A stretch of DNA of 64,000 nucleotides from Phragmites australis (taxonomy: Eukaryota; Streptophyta; Magnoliopsida; Poales; Poaceae): positions 5,714,001-5,778,000 of the forward strand of contig NC_084943.1 in assembly GCF_958298935.1 (NCBI RefSeq). The letters run 5' to 3'. The notes beneath the pieces were generated by a model. It had not been told where the DNA came from, made no database searches, and saw only the letters and a list, made by a program, of their open reading frames with translations. The position numbers and the translations under genes were made by a program. Below, in pieces: positions 44,340-54,139 of the stretch. How positions within the stretch are numbered: position 1 is the first letter of the stretch; the number at the start of each line of letters is the position of its first letter.

Positions 44340-45450
44340 GGCCCTACACACTATGGGAGCTACACAATACTTTCCAGGAAACCTATGTAGTCTTGCCTCC
44401 AGGAGACCTAGGCATGCTACGCCCGCGGTGTGTAGGCTTATCGTGCTCCTGAGGAAACGCCCGGGGTGCACCACAATACTATTCACCAAGGATGTGCCCT
44501 AGTGTGTGGCATTTATACGACCGAAGCTATGCAATACCTTCCAGGAAACCTAGGCTTGATGCCTTAGCGGTGACCTAGGCATGCTGCACCTGTGGTATAT
44601 AAGCATGTCTTGCAATGAGGATATCTTGCGACAGCATTCCTCAGAGCACCGCATCCTCACATCAGAGCCATACCCTGACATGCGGCGTCCACACACTATC
44701 GAGGCTACACAATACCTTCCAGGAAACCTAGGCAGTCTTGCCTTCCAGGTGACCTAGGCATGCTACGCCCGCGGTGTGTGGGCTCCACTGCCTATTAGGA
44801 CAAAGCCTACCCTCCGGGGAACCTTTTCAGGTGACCTTGGGTTGAGGCAAGTAATGCTTACTGGTGCGTGGCCCTATCACGCCTCCGAAGAAATCCCTCG
44901 GGGGCGCCACAACTACATTACCAAGGAAGTCCCTTGATGGCCAGCATCTACACACTATCGAGGCTACACAATACCTTGCAGCAAACCTAGGCAGTCTTGC
45001 CTTCCAGGTGACCTAGACATACTACGCCCGTGGTGTGTAGGCATGTCATGCAACGAGGATTCCTTGCGACAGTATTCCTCAGAGCACCGCATCTCCACCA
45101 TTGAGGACATCCCCCAGGGCGTGGCTTCGACATCCGAGGCTATGCAAATGCCTTCCAGGGCACCCTGGGCGTAATCTGCCTTCTAGGTGACCTAGGCATA
45201 AGCGGCGCCCACGGTGTGTGGGCCTCACTGTCTACCGAGATTACGCAATGCCTTCCAGGTGACCTAAGCATGCTACGTCCGCGGTACGTGGGCTTGTCAC
45301 GCCACCCGAAGATGTTGCATAGGTGGCGTTGCAACACGGTCTATCAAGGAAATCCCTTGATACGTGGCAACTACAATTCTGAGGTCGCACAATGCCTTCC
45401 AGGAAACCTGGGCAGACCCGCCCCCTAGGCGACCTAGGCACGATACGTCT
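44340..45450. repeat. Diverged tandem repeat, spacer array 3 (seven units)
   Basis: A core with gaggctacacaataccttcc, aggaaacctaggcag, aggtgacctaggcatgctac and cccgcggtgtgtgggc recurs at about 44345, 44520, 44695, 44955, 45125, 45233 and 45380. Spacing is irregular (110-260 bp). It covers the symmetry axis of the palindrome at 44800. Confidence 0.85.
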
Positions 45451-46070
45451 GTGAGAGTGTAGGGATTTTGTAAATGAGGATGTAACTTAAGTTCTACTGC
45501 TTCTACCTAGTGGCTATCTATCACAAAAGACTTCTAGCAGTAAGGTTGGAGGCCTCCAACATACTCTAACCTTGCTGTATGAAACATAGATCACTAGGTA
45601 AACTACTGATAGTTTACAGTGGACGTACCTTTGTAGAAATAAGGCCTCTATCGTAAGGCTTGGAGGCCTCGAAGCCTGTGGCTAGGCCGGGAGAGGTGGT
45701 TCTTGACCCCCTTAGCCCTTAACTGCTGCCCGGCTCCAGAGGTAATCCGTCCGAAGCCTGGCGACAGCATGTTGGAGGCATAGTTGAAGGCTAGTCGGGA
45801 GAGGCGGTCCTCAATTGCCTCTGTCCTTAGCCGTTGCTTGGCTCCGGAGGTAATCCGTCCGGAGCCTGGCGACGGCATGTCCCTGACTCAGTTCTCGTTG
45901 TTGGATATAGTACCATTGGTAGTAGGGTTGGTAGTGATGGTGCAGGGTTGAGGGGCCGGGGATTTGCCCAAGAGTTTGCCCCAGGCCTCCGAACCCTGCA
46001 TTATCCTTTGCTGGCTCCTTCTGCGGCCACGTATCCTGCTTGCCTTCCGAGATATTCCTCCCAGAAGGTC
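45451..46070. other. Gypsy block, non-coding part with two array 1 units
   Basis: Two copies of the array 1 unit at about 45670-45880, otherwise no recognisable coding sequence. Confidence 0.5.
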
Positions 46071-46079
46071 ATGAGGGTG

Positions 46080-46455
46080 TGGCAGTCAGTGGTGTTGTGG
46101 CCGCGCCCTAGTCCGTGCAGGATGCACCCGTGTGCCTTCGGGGGCACTGGAGCTTGGAGTCATTGGGGTCGCTGTAGAAGGCGGTGTGTCCCAGAGCCTG
46201 TGGTTTCCCCAGGGTCTCCTTCCCCTTTGGGAGACCGTCGAGGCTACCCGGTGAACCAACGTTTAGAGACGAAGTGGTTCTGACTATGCCTCCCCAGATG
46301 AGGTGGGCTTGGGGTTCCCTATGCACAGTTGGCGTTGTGAGGGCCTCGTTGGAGGCGCTGATGGGGTCTGCACACCCCGGAGCCCTACATCTCCTTGGAA
46401 CGCTCTTTCGCCTGAGGGGCTCAAGGAGGACACTGGGTGGACAGACTTTCTGAAG
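46080..46455 (-). pseudogene. Gypsy gag zinc-knuckle fragment
   Basis: Minus-strand reading gives AHGCILHGLGRGHNTTDC followed by HTLMTFWEEYLG. This fits the C...H...C zinc-knuckle pattern seen after the capsid region of many plant Gypsy gag proteins (CxxHxxxGHxTxxC). Downstream protease and RT are missing. Confidence 0.5.
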
Positions 46456-49400
46456 ATGTTGGCTCTCTCGGGGTATCCCAGGTGTTGTCCAAGGGGATAC
46501 TTTGGGACCAAGCTGAGGCAGGAACACTCCTCGGTTGGACTGCCTAGAACCATGGGAAGGCGGATTGCTTGGCAATATTATGCACAACTAGACAATATGT
46601 CAAGATAGGAAATTTAAGCTATATTATGCATGGATACAACTTAAATAAATAAAAGATTTTACAATGATACCAGTTGAAGCATTTAAGCATTGCATACTTC
46701 CAGGGACATATTGATTCCTTCATGAGACTACAAAAGATGTCACTAGAAACACATGTTAGTCTCAAAATCATAACCTATAGGATATACTCCCCTAAATATG
46801 TGCATACAAGTGTTGAATACTTGTGAGATATATATGCACTTGTTATTGATAACAATAGGGATATATCCTATAGAATGGATCATGGCACATAAATAATACA
46901 AAATTGTAAAAATAGTGCCATATAAAGAACCTACAACTAATAAAGCATGTAGGTTGCTCATAGGTTAGAGATAAACACAAGCAACGTACCATATGAAAAC
47001 TACACTAGGCATTGCAATAAATTGAAATATGCATATGCAATCCTAGACGAGGCAAATAAGCTAGAAGAAAAAAACAAAATGCATTAACATAAGTCTAGCT
47101 ACCATTTACCTTTTTTAACTTTGGATGAGGATTGGATATACGATGATCATGATTTTCATCAAAGCGCCTAAACTTGTATACTTGACTTCTTTGCTTGAAC
47201 CTTCACTTCATCTTGTGAGCCAAATCTCCAAATTCCCATAGCCGCTTCGGCCTTCAAGTCTTCTTTGAAACCCAAATTGATTGGGGCCCTTCATATTGCT
47301 GATGACTTCCTTGGGCATCCAAATGGGTTGGTTCCACCTCCAATCCTTTCTCCTAACTATGTGTGTAACCATCTTGCCATTGTCCTTCTTCTTGAGCTTG
47401 TAGTGGTTGCTCTTAGTCTTGATCTTGTAGATGGTCTTAGTGTAGAGGTTGAAGGTCTTATTGGAGAGGTTCGCCATCTTCTTCTCTTTGGTCTCCTTCT
47501 TCACTTGTTTACATTGGAAGCACTTGTGGTCTTCTTGACGGCATTTGAAGCATGTCACGGTGGATCCCTTCGCAAGCTTATTCATCGTGAAAGCACGGTT
47601 ATCTTGAGGAGGTTGGACATGTCCTTTACCCTTTAAACTCGCCAAGTCCTTCTGGCTTAAGCTCATCATTCTCTTGTACAATAAGGTTGTTAAATGATTC
47701 TACAACAACATTCTCAACACAAATCTCATTGCAAAAAGGTGAGCATGATATATCAATTAAATCATTGCAAGAAGTAGAAGCATTTGCCTCAGGCTTAAAA
47801 TTAAATAGAGAGGTAGGTTGCTTCAAAGGGACCTTAGTTTAAGATTCAATGCACTCAAATTTAGCTTTAAGCTCTTCATGCTCCTTATTTAGCAAATTAA
47901 ATTTGCATAATAACTATTTATAATTAGAAACAAAGGTAGCATGAATGTGATTAAGTGCATTAAATTTCTTAAGCTCTTTAGATTGTTTCTTAAGGGCCCC
48001 TTGTTGCTCATTGACCAAATGAAGGAGTTTATCATTGGAAGAAAAATCATCATCAGATTCATCATCACTTATATCGCTATCCATACCTTTGGCCATAAGG
48101 CACTTGTGAGATGACTTGCGTGATGACAACTTGTGTGATGATGACCTTGAGGAAGAGCTTCTCTTGAAGGAATGGACGGTGATGCTATCGTCACTTGAGC
48201 TTGAATCTTCATCATCACTTACCCATCTTCCTATGCTAGCAAGTGACTTAGCTCTCCCTTTGTCTCCCTCTTCTTGATCTTGGTCTTCTTCTCCTTGATG
48301 TGATCAATTATTTTGACCAAGTCCTTCGTAGAGATTGGGTGGTCAATCTTGGCATTGGTCTTCTTGATGTTCTTCTCCACTTGTGAGATGAGCTTGGTGA
48401 CTTTGGGATCCATCTCTTCATCACTTGAGGTGCTTTACTCATCTTCTTCGTAGTTCTCTTCATCTTCATCTCCATCATCTTCACTTGAGCTTGACTCTTG
48501 CTCTTGTTTTCTCATCTTTGCCTTCATGTGTTGATATTTAGCATGCTTGCTTGTGAGAGCAAGATTCTTGGTGTCAGATAGGAAGAAACTCCCACCCCCA
48601 TATTCACTATCATCTCATAGGCAGTGATCTTGCCGAGCACTTGACTTAGAGTCATCTTCTTGATATCAATATTGTCCTAAATAATGGAGACTATCAACTT
48701 GTACTTCGGAAGAAGAGCTTAAAGTATTCTTCTCATCACTTGATCATCTTCAATTGGCGCCAAACCTAATACATTGATCTAATTGACAAGAATATTCAAA
48801 AGTGAGTACATGTCATTAGCACTTTCATGGGGTAATTGTTTGATGCTATTGAGCTTAGTAACAAGCACATGATATTTTTCATTGCGCACATCCTTTGTGC
48901 CTTCATGTATTTCAATGAGACTAGTCCAAATATCATATGCATTGGTAAGAGAATAACCATGATTAAGTGCATCAACACATACAGATGATAAAAGGATACT
49001 CTTTACCAATGCATCTAATTTTTCTCTCCTTGTTGGTGATGCAAGGTTGCATCACTTCCTCGGTGACTCTCCTAACATCCAACCATAGGGATCAAATAAC
49101 AAGTCATTAGAATTTTACACCAGGGGAAACTAGTGCCATCGAAAAGTGGAGCACTATGGGAATTCATCCTAACCCCGAACATCACAACTCACTAGGCGGT
49201 GAAGCCTAACCAATCACAATGAGACTAAGGCTCAAATGCCACTTGAATTGAAGAAACCTTATAAAAGGTGTGAAGCTCTAACACAAATTGTAGAGCTAGA
49301 TGTGAGTCCTAGCTCTAATACCAATTGAAATGATCGGTGATGTCCTAGGGGGGGTGAATTAAGACACTTAGAATCTATTCGGCTCCAAAAACTACATTAG

Positions 49401-50102
49401 ATAAACCTATACCAATTTATATCTAAATGTGCTTTAGGTTTGTCTAGTGTATCTACTCTACTAATCAAAGCACTTGCAACCTATATAAGAAGGTAAATTG
49501 CAAGAATGTAAATACGGAAAGGTAAATGAGATAGAGAGAGCAAACTCAGCTTAAGGGATTTTTATCTCATGGTATCAATGTCATGAATGTCACCCTTAAT
49601 CCACATTGGAGCTCCACAAAGGATATGCTCCCAATCGGCACCTGGTCATGGCTCTTGAGCCACCAAGTCACAAAGACAAGGCATTCACCCGAATGAGCTA
49701 CCAAGCCACCAAGGCAAGGTCTCACCACTAGCCTCTTCCTGTTCTTACTGCCTGATTACTTCAAAGCTTGAGCCACCAAGGCAAGGGTCTCCACGTCCCT
49801 ATACACATGTTTTGCCTCCGCTCCACACCAAGTCGGAGGGTGAACAAGCTTGCCGATGAGTCACCAAGACTCCAAGGTGCCGGTGTACCATTTGGTACAA
49901 GGTTGGATCACTCCTTGATCCACTCTCTAGACAGCAATCACCTAGCAACACTCTCTCTAGGCCTATAAGCACTAATCACTCACTAATCTTTTGCTTAATC
50001 ACCTTGGATGATCACTTTGAGTACTTTGTTAGCTTGCATGTCTTCTCAAATGTGTATGAGCTTCCTCTAGACTCCAGCAACATGCCACACCTTCAAATGA
50101 CT
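46452..50102 (-). repeat. Right arm of the giant inverted repeat
   Basis: Mirror image of 39497-43148. Over about 270 bp compared directly (40000-40274 with its partner) there are six substitutions and one length change in a C run, about 97% identity. The right arm is continuous with the full 5' LTR of element C, so it is the original; the left arm is the derived copy (inference). Confidence 0.95.
47208..49167 (-). pseudogene. Gag pseudogene, right arm of element C
   Basis: Mirror copy of the left-arm gag, with the same UBN2 segment (48779-49009), the same stop after SLLNILVN and the same CCHC region. Here the knuckle reads CFKCRQEDHKCFQC (Gly to Asp). One short frame has lost its ATG relative to the left arm (47626-47826 against 41705-41974). 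Few other differences are seen. Confidence 0.85.
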
Positions 50103-50998
50103 AAGTGGAGGGGTATTTATAACCTCACACCCACACACTAGCAGTTAACCTAACGTCTCAGAAAAGTTGTTAACATCGGATGGTACGATGATAATAATAG
50201 TACTAACATCGGATCATCCGGTAAGTACACTCTCACAAACTAGTTATTGGAACCCCACTCAAGCCTCTGTGAGCACTAGACACTCTGGTGTATACTTCAT
50301 CTCCATCACAGGACTACCCAGTGAGTTGTCTTGAGCCATTCGAACCTTTCCTTCTTCTATGTGTAAATTGCTCTGGTGAAAGCATCCGGTGCACATCACT
50401 TTATCACCGGACTATCCAATGAGTTGACTTCAGCCAACCGAGCCAATGCAACTCTCTCTAGAAATAATACTCTGGTGTACACAACATCCATCACCGGACC
50501 ATCCAGTGCCTTGAACTTCTTTCTTCAACGCTTGGGCACCCTATGTAAATTAGTCTGGTGTTAAGCCTCTGGTGTGTACAACACATACACCAGACCTTCC
50601 AGTGTGTTGAATTTCTTCTATCTATTTGCACTGTTTGTTGTCCGATGTGTGCAACACATTGATCACCGGACCATCTGTTACTTTGATCTTTAACTTCAAA
50701 GGCTGCAATCTTCTCTAGATCACCGGACCTTTCGGTGAGGTCTTCAGGCCTCTCTCCCCTTTGTCAAATATGCTCCGGTGAGTTTAACACACAGAGCACC
50801 ATACCATCCGGTGAGATAAATCTTCCTAGGACTTCTCCAATTCAATCTAACTTTGTCCCGGCTGCGGTGGCTTATTCATGTATTGTATCTATGAGATCTA
50901 CTTACATATATTTTTGATAGACATATTAGTCTCATTAACTATGTTATTATTAATCATCAAAATCATAATTATAGTCTACTATGACCATTTTAGCTACA
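49326..50998 (-). repeat. 5' LTR of element C (about 1.67 kb)
   Basis: On the minus strand it begins TGTAGCTAAAATGG beside the ctagg duplication and ends gatcatttca two bases before the primer-binding site. Its U3 half (50160-50860) carries repeated caccggaccatccggtg-like motifs. A tataaataccc TATA-like motif lies near 50116-50122 on the minus strand. Confidence 0.85.
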
Positions 50999-51003
50999 CT
51001 AGG

Positions 51004-51832
51004 GGAACATATATGGAGGCTGGAAAGTAAGTTGCAGTTCAGCTTATTGCAGAATAAATACGTATCCACCGGCTGGCCTTTTATGAAAGCAGGCCTTGAT
51101 TTTAAAAGGTCTTCTCCTTTAGTAGATTTACCTAAAATTTCATGTAATCACCTAACTTACCTGAGAACTTGGTGAAAATATCCCTATATTTTTTCTTCCA
51201 AATATCAAAAGCCTCGTACGCAGGTTACTTGAGTAAAATGAGATTATCATAAAACCATAATGCAGTGTTGAATACTTATCAACTTTTTCGTTGCGGTCAA
51301 TTATATTATAGTCAGAAGGTTTATATTGCAAGGTTTCAATGGAAAACAGACATCAACACATTGGTTTAATAAATAATATGAACTGAAAGCAAAATGGATG
51401 TAGTTTTATTTTTCTAGATCCCTGCTGAAATGTTTAACTTAATTTAGACCCTGATACATTTGAAGTTTGTGTTCCTTTGATTTATCTTAAAGATTTAATT
51501 CACCAATTTTATGATAGAGTTTTTGCTAATTACTGTCATTGTACCACTGTTCAAAGCAATAATTCCAGAAAATCTTTACTTCTATTTCAATGATGTTTTA
51601 CAACACTAGACCCGTAAGCACTGCATGCCTTTTAATTCAGCTAGCGAGTATGGCCACCTGTGAATAATAGTTTAATTTTGTAAAACAACTTTATGTGAAT
51701 AAAAGTGGCGTTAGTTGAAACGGTTGCTTAAAAGTGGTTTTCAGAAGCATTATGCAAGTAGTATTGCGGCTCCCTTAACCTGTTGCTTAAAATGTAGTTT
51801 TATGATAGTTTTGATGAAGTTTGAATAGCTTT
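51004..51832. other. Intergenic sequence
   Basis: AT-rich, no recognisable gene, terminal repeat or tandem array. Confidence 0.4.
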
Positions 51833-51846
51833 ATGAAATTCTTTTT

Positions 51847-51972
51847 TTACTTTTTTAGAACCGGGCTCCCATCCTGAGCCTTCATGGAAGTTTTTTATGG
51901 GGTGCGAGCCTCGGTGGGCTCAGCTCCACCGAGCATTTTGGCCACTGGGCATCATGCCCGTTTGCAATTTTC
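51847..51972 (-). mobile_element. SINE-like retroposon
   Basis: A 126-bp insert lies between two copies of the 14-bp sequence atgaaattcttttt (51833-51846 and 51973-51986). On the minus strand it has an A-box-like TGCCCAGTGG near the start and, about 40 bp on, a B-box-like GGCTCGCACCCC. It ends in an A-rich tail (ctaaaaaagtaaa) against the duplication. The long direct repeats, A tail and split pol III promoter are those of a tRNA-derived SINE. I cannot name the family. Confidence 0.55.
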
Positions 51973-51986
51973 ATGAAATTCTTTTT

Positions 51987-52808
51987 ATAGAAAAAAGTAT
52001 CATGTAGGAGAAAAAGGTTGTCAAAACCAAATAAAGATGATAGTAATGCATATATACACCTTTTCATTGAGAGATCACATATCCGCATTATCTGTTCAAG
52101 TCTTATCCAGTTACTTTAACACCTAATGTCTAGCCTCCTTCCGTGGCTATTATTCCATCACCGATTCATGTAGGGTTCATAATTACACAAGCATTTGTCT
52201 TTTTGTAGAAAGCGACATGACAATACGTAAACCTCTGAATAGTCCTAGAAACTTCATTGAACAACTAGTTATCAAGTGGCAAATGATTTCTCACGGCAAT
52301 GCCCATTGAAACTAAGGTTGTCGTGAGTGCGGTCTTGGACATTAGCGCATGGGATGTCGAGGCAGGCGAACGTGCCACATACTAGCTAGGTATGCATGCT
52401 TATAGTTTATCCATCCATTTCATGGTTGCGAATGACACACAAGCTTCACCTGTCGATATACTTAATTCGGTATTTGGCCAATAAGATGTGTGAAAAAATC
52501 ACAAGAAAATATTATAAGTTGGTGTTGGTCCAACAGTCCATAGATAAATCATGATCTCGAATAGATAAGGTAGCATGATCATATAGCAGAGTATATTTTA
52601 AACATGTATGTAACAATATAAAAATTATCTCTCCAATATACTTAATGATAGGAATAGTAGAAAACAGAGCACAAGGAATATGAGAAAATAGTAGATAAAT
52701 TGCAGTGAACATGCTGATCTTCTGCAGAGGAAGTAGTAGCAGATGGAGATTGATCTCCCTTAGGAGGAGATGCCGAGGACATCATGATGTCGATGCAGAA
52801 GACGACGT
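51987..52808. other. Intergenic sequence
   Basis: No gene recognised. Open frames at 52512-52712 and 52642-52830 lack motifs. Confidence 0.4.
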
Positions 52809-52811
52809 AGA

Positions 52812-53308
52812 TACTACTACAGAACACCACATATATAGTGCCTCATCAGTGCTGATTCAACAGTAATCGGCACTAAAGACGTATCAACTGCTAAGGAGAT
52901 AAGAATCGACACTGATAGTCACTATCAATATCGGTTCTTGGCTGAAACCAGCACTGATAATCAGTATCAGTGCTGGTTCTAGTTATAAACCGCCACTGAT
53001 GATTGCTACTGTCACAGCTCATCTTAAAAATTCTTAACTAGGGGGCGCGGTCGGGTGGGCAGCCTCTGGTCGGGTGCCTCTAGTCGCGAAAAACATTAAA
53101 ACTTTTTTGGGCCCAAAAAATGTTGAATCGAGATCGACTATCAGTACCGGTTGGAGCCACCAACCGGTACTGATAGTGATTTTCAGTACCGGTTCCATAC
53201 CCGGTACTGATAGTTAGTGACTATCAGTACCGAGTAATCAGTATCGGTTCAAAATCCGCCACTGATGCCGATTTTGAACCGGTATTGATAAGGTGTTTTG
53301 GTGTAGTG
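52812..53308. mobile_element. Miniature CACTA-like element
   Basis: 497 bp flanked by the 3-bp duplication aga (52809-52811 and 53309-53311). The right end is TAGTG (CACTACACCAAAACACC on the minus strand). The left end is tactactacagaacacc, a decayed partner. Subterminal motifs of the form ccggtactgatagt occur at least eight times in both orientations, some as direct palindromes (for example 53147-53175). No coding capacity. Confidence 0.65.
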
Positions 53309-53311
53309 AGA

Positions 53312-54136
53312 GGAAGCTGATCACGAGCAGTCGTATTGAGCGCTTTCCAAAAACCTTATTTATTTTATCTCGATGCAGGAACCAAGAACGATAGGTTTTA
53401 AAAACAGAGATAAAGAGGTAGAAACCTAATCTTGTATATGGCAACGGCCATTAGGTGTACATAGAGAAAACCCATATTATTAAGGTGTACCACAATCGAA
53501 CTCTTTTAAAGAATAAAACTGCTCATGGGGTACACGGCGAGGTGAGGGGAGCGAGTGCGCCTGTGTTCTTTCTAGTTTTTCCATCTACACGAGTTACTGT
53601 AATAGAGGACACAACTTTATTTAAATTAGTCTGCCTCTACCTCCACTAGTAAAATGAAATTAAAGAACTACACTTCCTCTTCACATGGCTGAGCCTTTGA
53701 GATTTTTAGGAATTATAAATAGACTAGGCCCGTATATCTAACATACTCAGCATAATCTCGTACAAAATACTACTAGGTTCAAATGGCAAGGACTTCTTCT
53801 ATCAGCTCATTTGGTTGAATCGGTTAGTTAAGTTCAGTTCATTCCAAACAAGAAACGACCTCAACTTGGATGAGCTACGCGAATTTTACACTACAATTTT
53901 TCAGGATTTGAATCCGTCTACAGCGGCCAAGATGATTTTGCTCTATGATTTTCAGGATTGAACCCGTTGTTTAATGCCGGGTCTTCTAATGACTACACTA
54001 ACCAATTGTCCCTGATCAATAATAAAAAGTATCTTTTAACCAACCATTGGATATGTATTGTTTAATTAACTAGTTTTTGGTCTGATCTGTGATTTAAAAT
54101 TAGAATTTGATTACATCGAACCTAAAATTGAGATGA
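53312..54136. other. Intergenic sequence
   Basis: Nothing recognisable. A phrase around ttttcaggatt.gaa.ccgt is repeated near 53902 and 53951. Confidence 0.4.
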
Positions 54137-54139
54137 TTA

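Larger units (their letters stand above)
43011..46600. mobile_element. Gypsy-derived block at the centre of the palindrome
   Basis: The block includes a gag zinc-knuckle-like segment on the minus strand (about 46080-46150: CILHGLGRGHNTTDCHTL) and a TATA-bearing promoter-like segment near 43711. Three kinds of tandem repeat are also present. The outer ~130-150 bp on each side belong to the inverted arms; 43149-46451 is the unique spacer. No pol domain is present. Orientation of the LTR-like part is not certain: read on the minus strand the promoter motif is tatataaat. Confidence 0.6.
39219..50998 (-). mobile_element. LTR retrotransposon C (gag-only, Copia-like) containing a giant inverted repeat
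   Basis: One insertion is bounded by the perfect 5-bp duplication ctagg (39214-39218 and 50999-51003). The left edge tgaagggatcgg and right edge ttttagctaca are LTR termini (TG and CA). Original orientation is minus: 5' LTR 49326-50998, primer-binding site 49312-49323, gag 47208-49167, and a 3' LTR stub at 39219-39496. The interior carries a nested Gypsy-derived block (about 43010-46600) and an inverted copy of its own LTR-gag half (39497-43148). No protease, RT or integrase is seen, so the element is non-autonomous. Gag similarity puts it with Copia-type elements. Confidence 0.85.

Noticed and set aside
43850..45450. Tandem arrays as a possible CRISPR array
   Set aside because: Repeats are contiguous and diverged, without uniform unique spacers, and the DNA is a plant nuclear genome without cas genes.
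42639..46961. Two identical 72-codon proteins (42639-42857 and 46743-46961) as a gene pair
   Set aside because: Identity is explained by the inverted repeat. The frame lies in the 3' non-coding part of an LTR element and has no family match I know.
39497..50102. Assembly artefact as the full explanation of the palindrome
   Set aside because: The arms differ by scattered substitutions, outer flanks are unique, and the palindrome sits inside a target duplication. An artefact is not excluded without long reads, but it is not the simplest reading.
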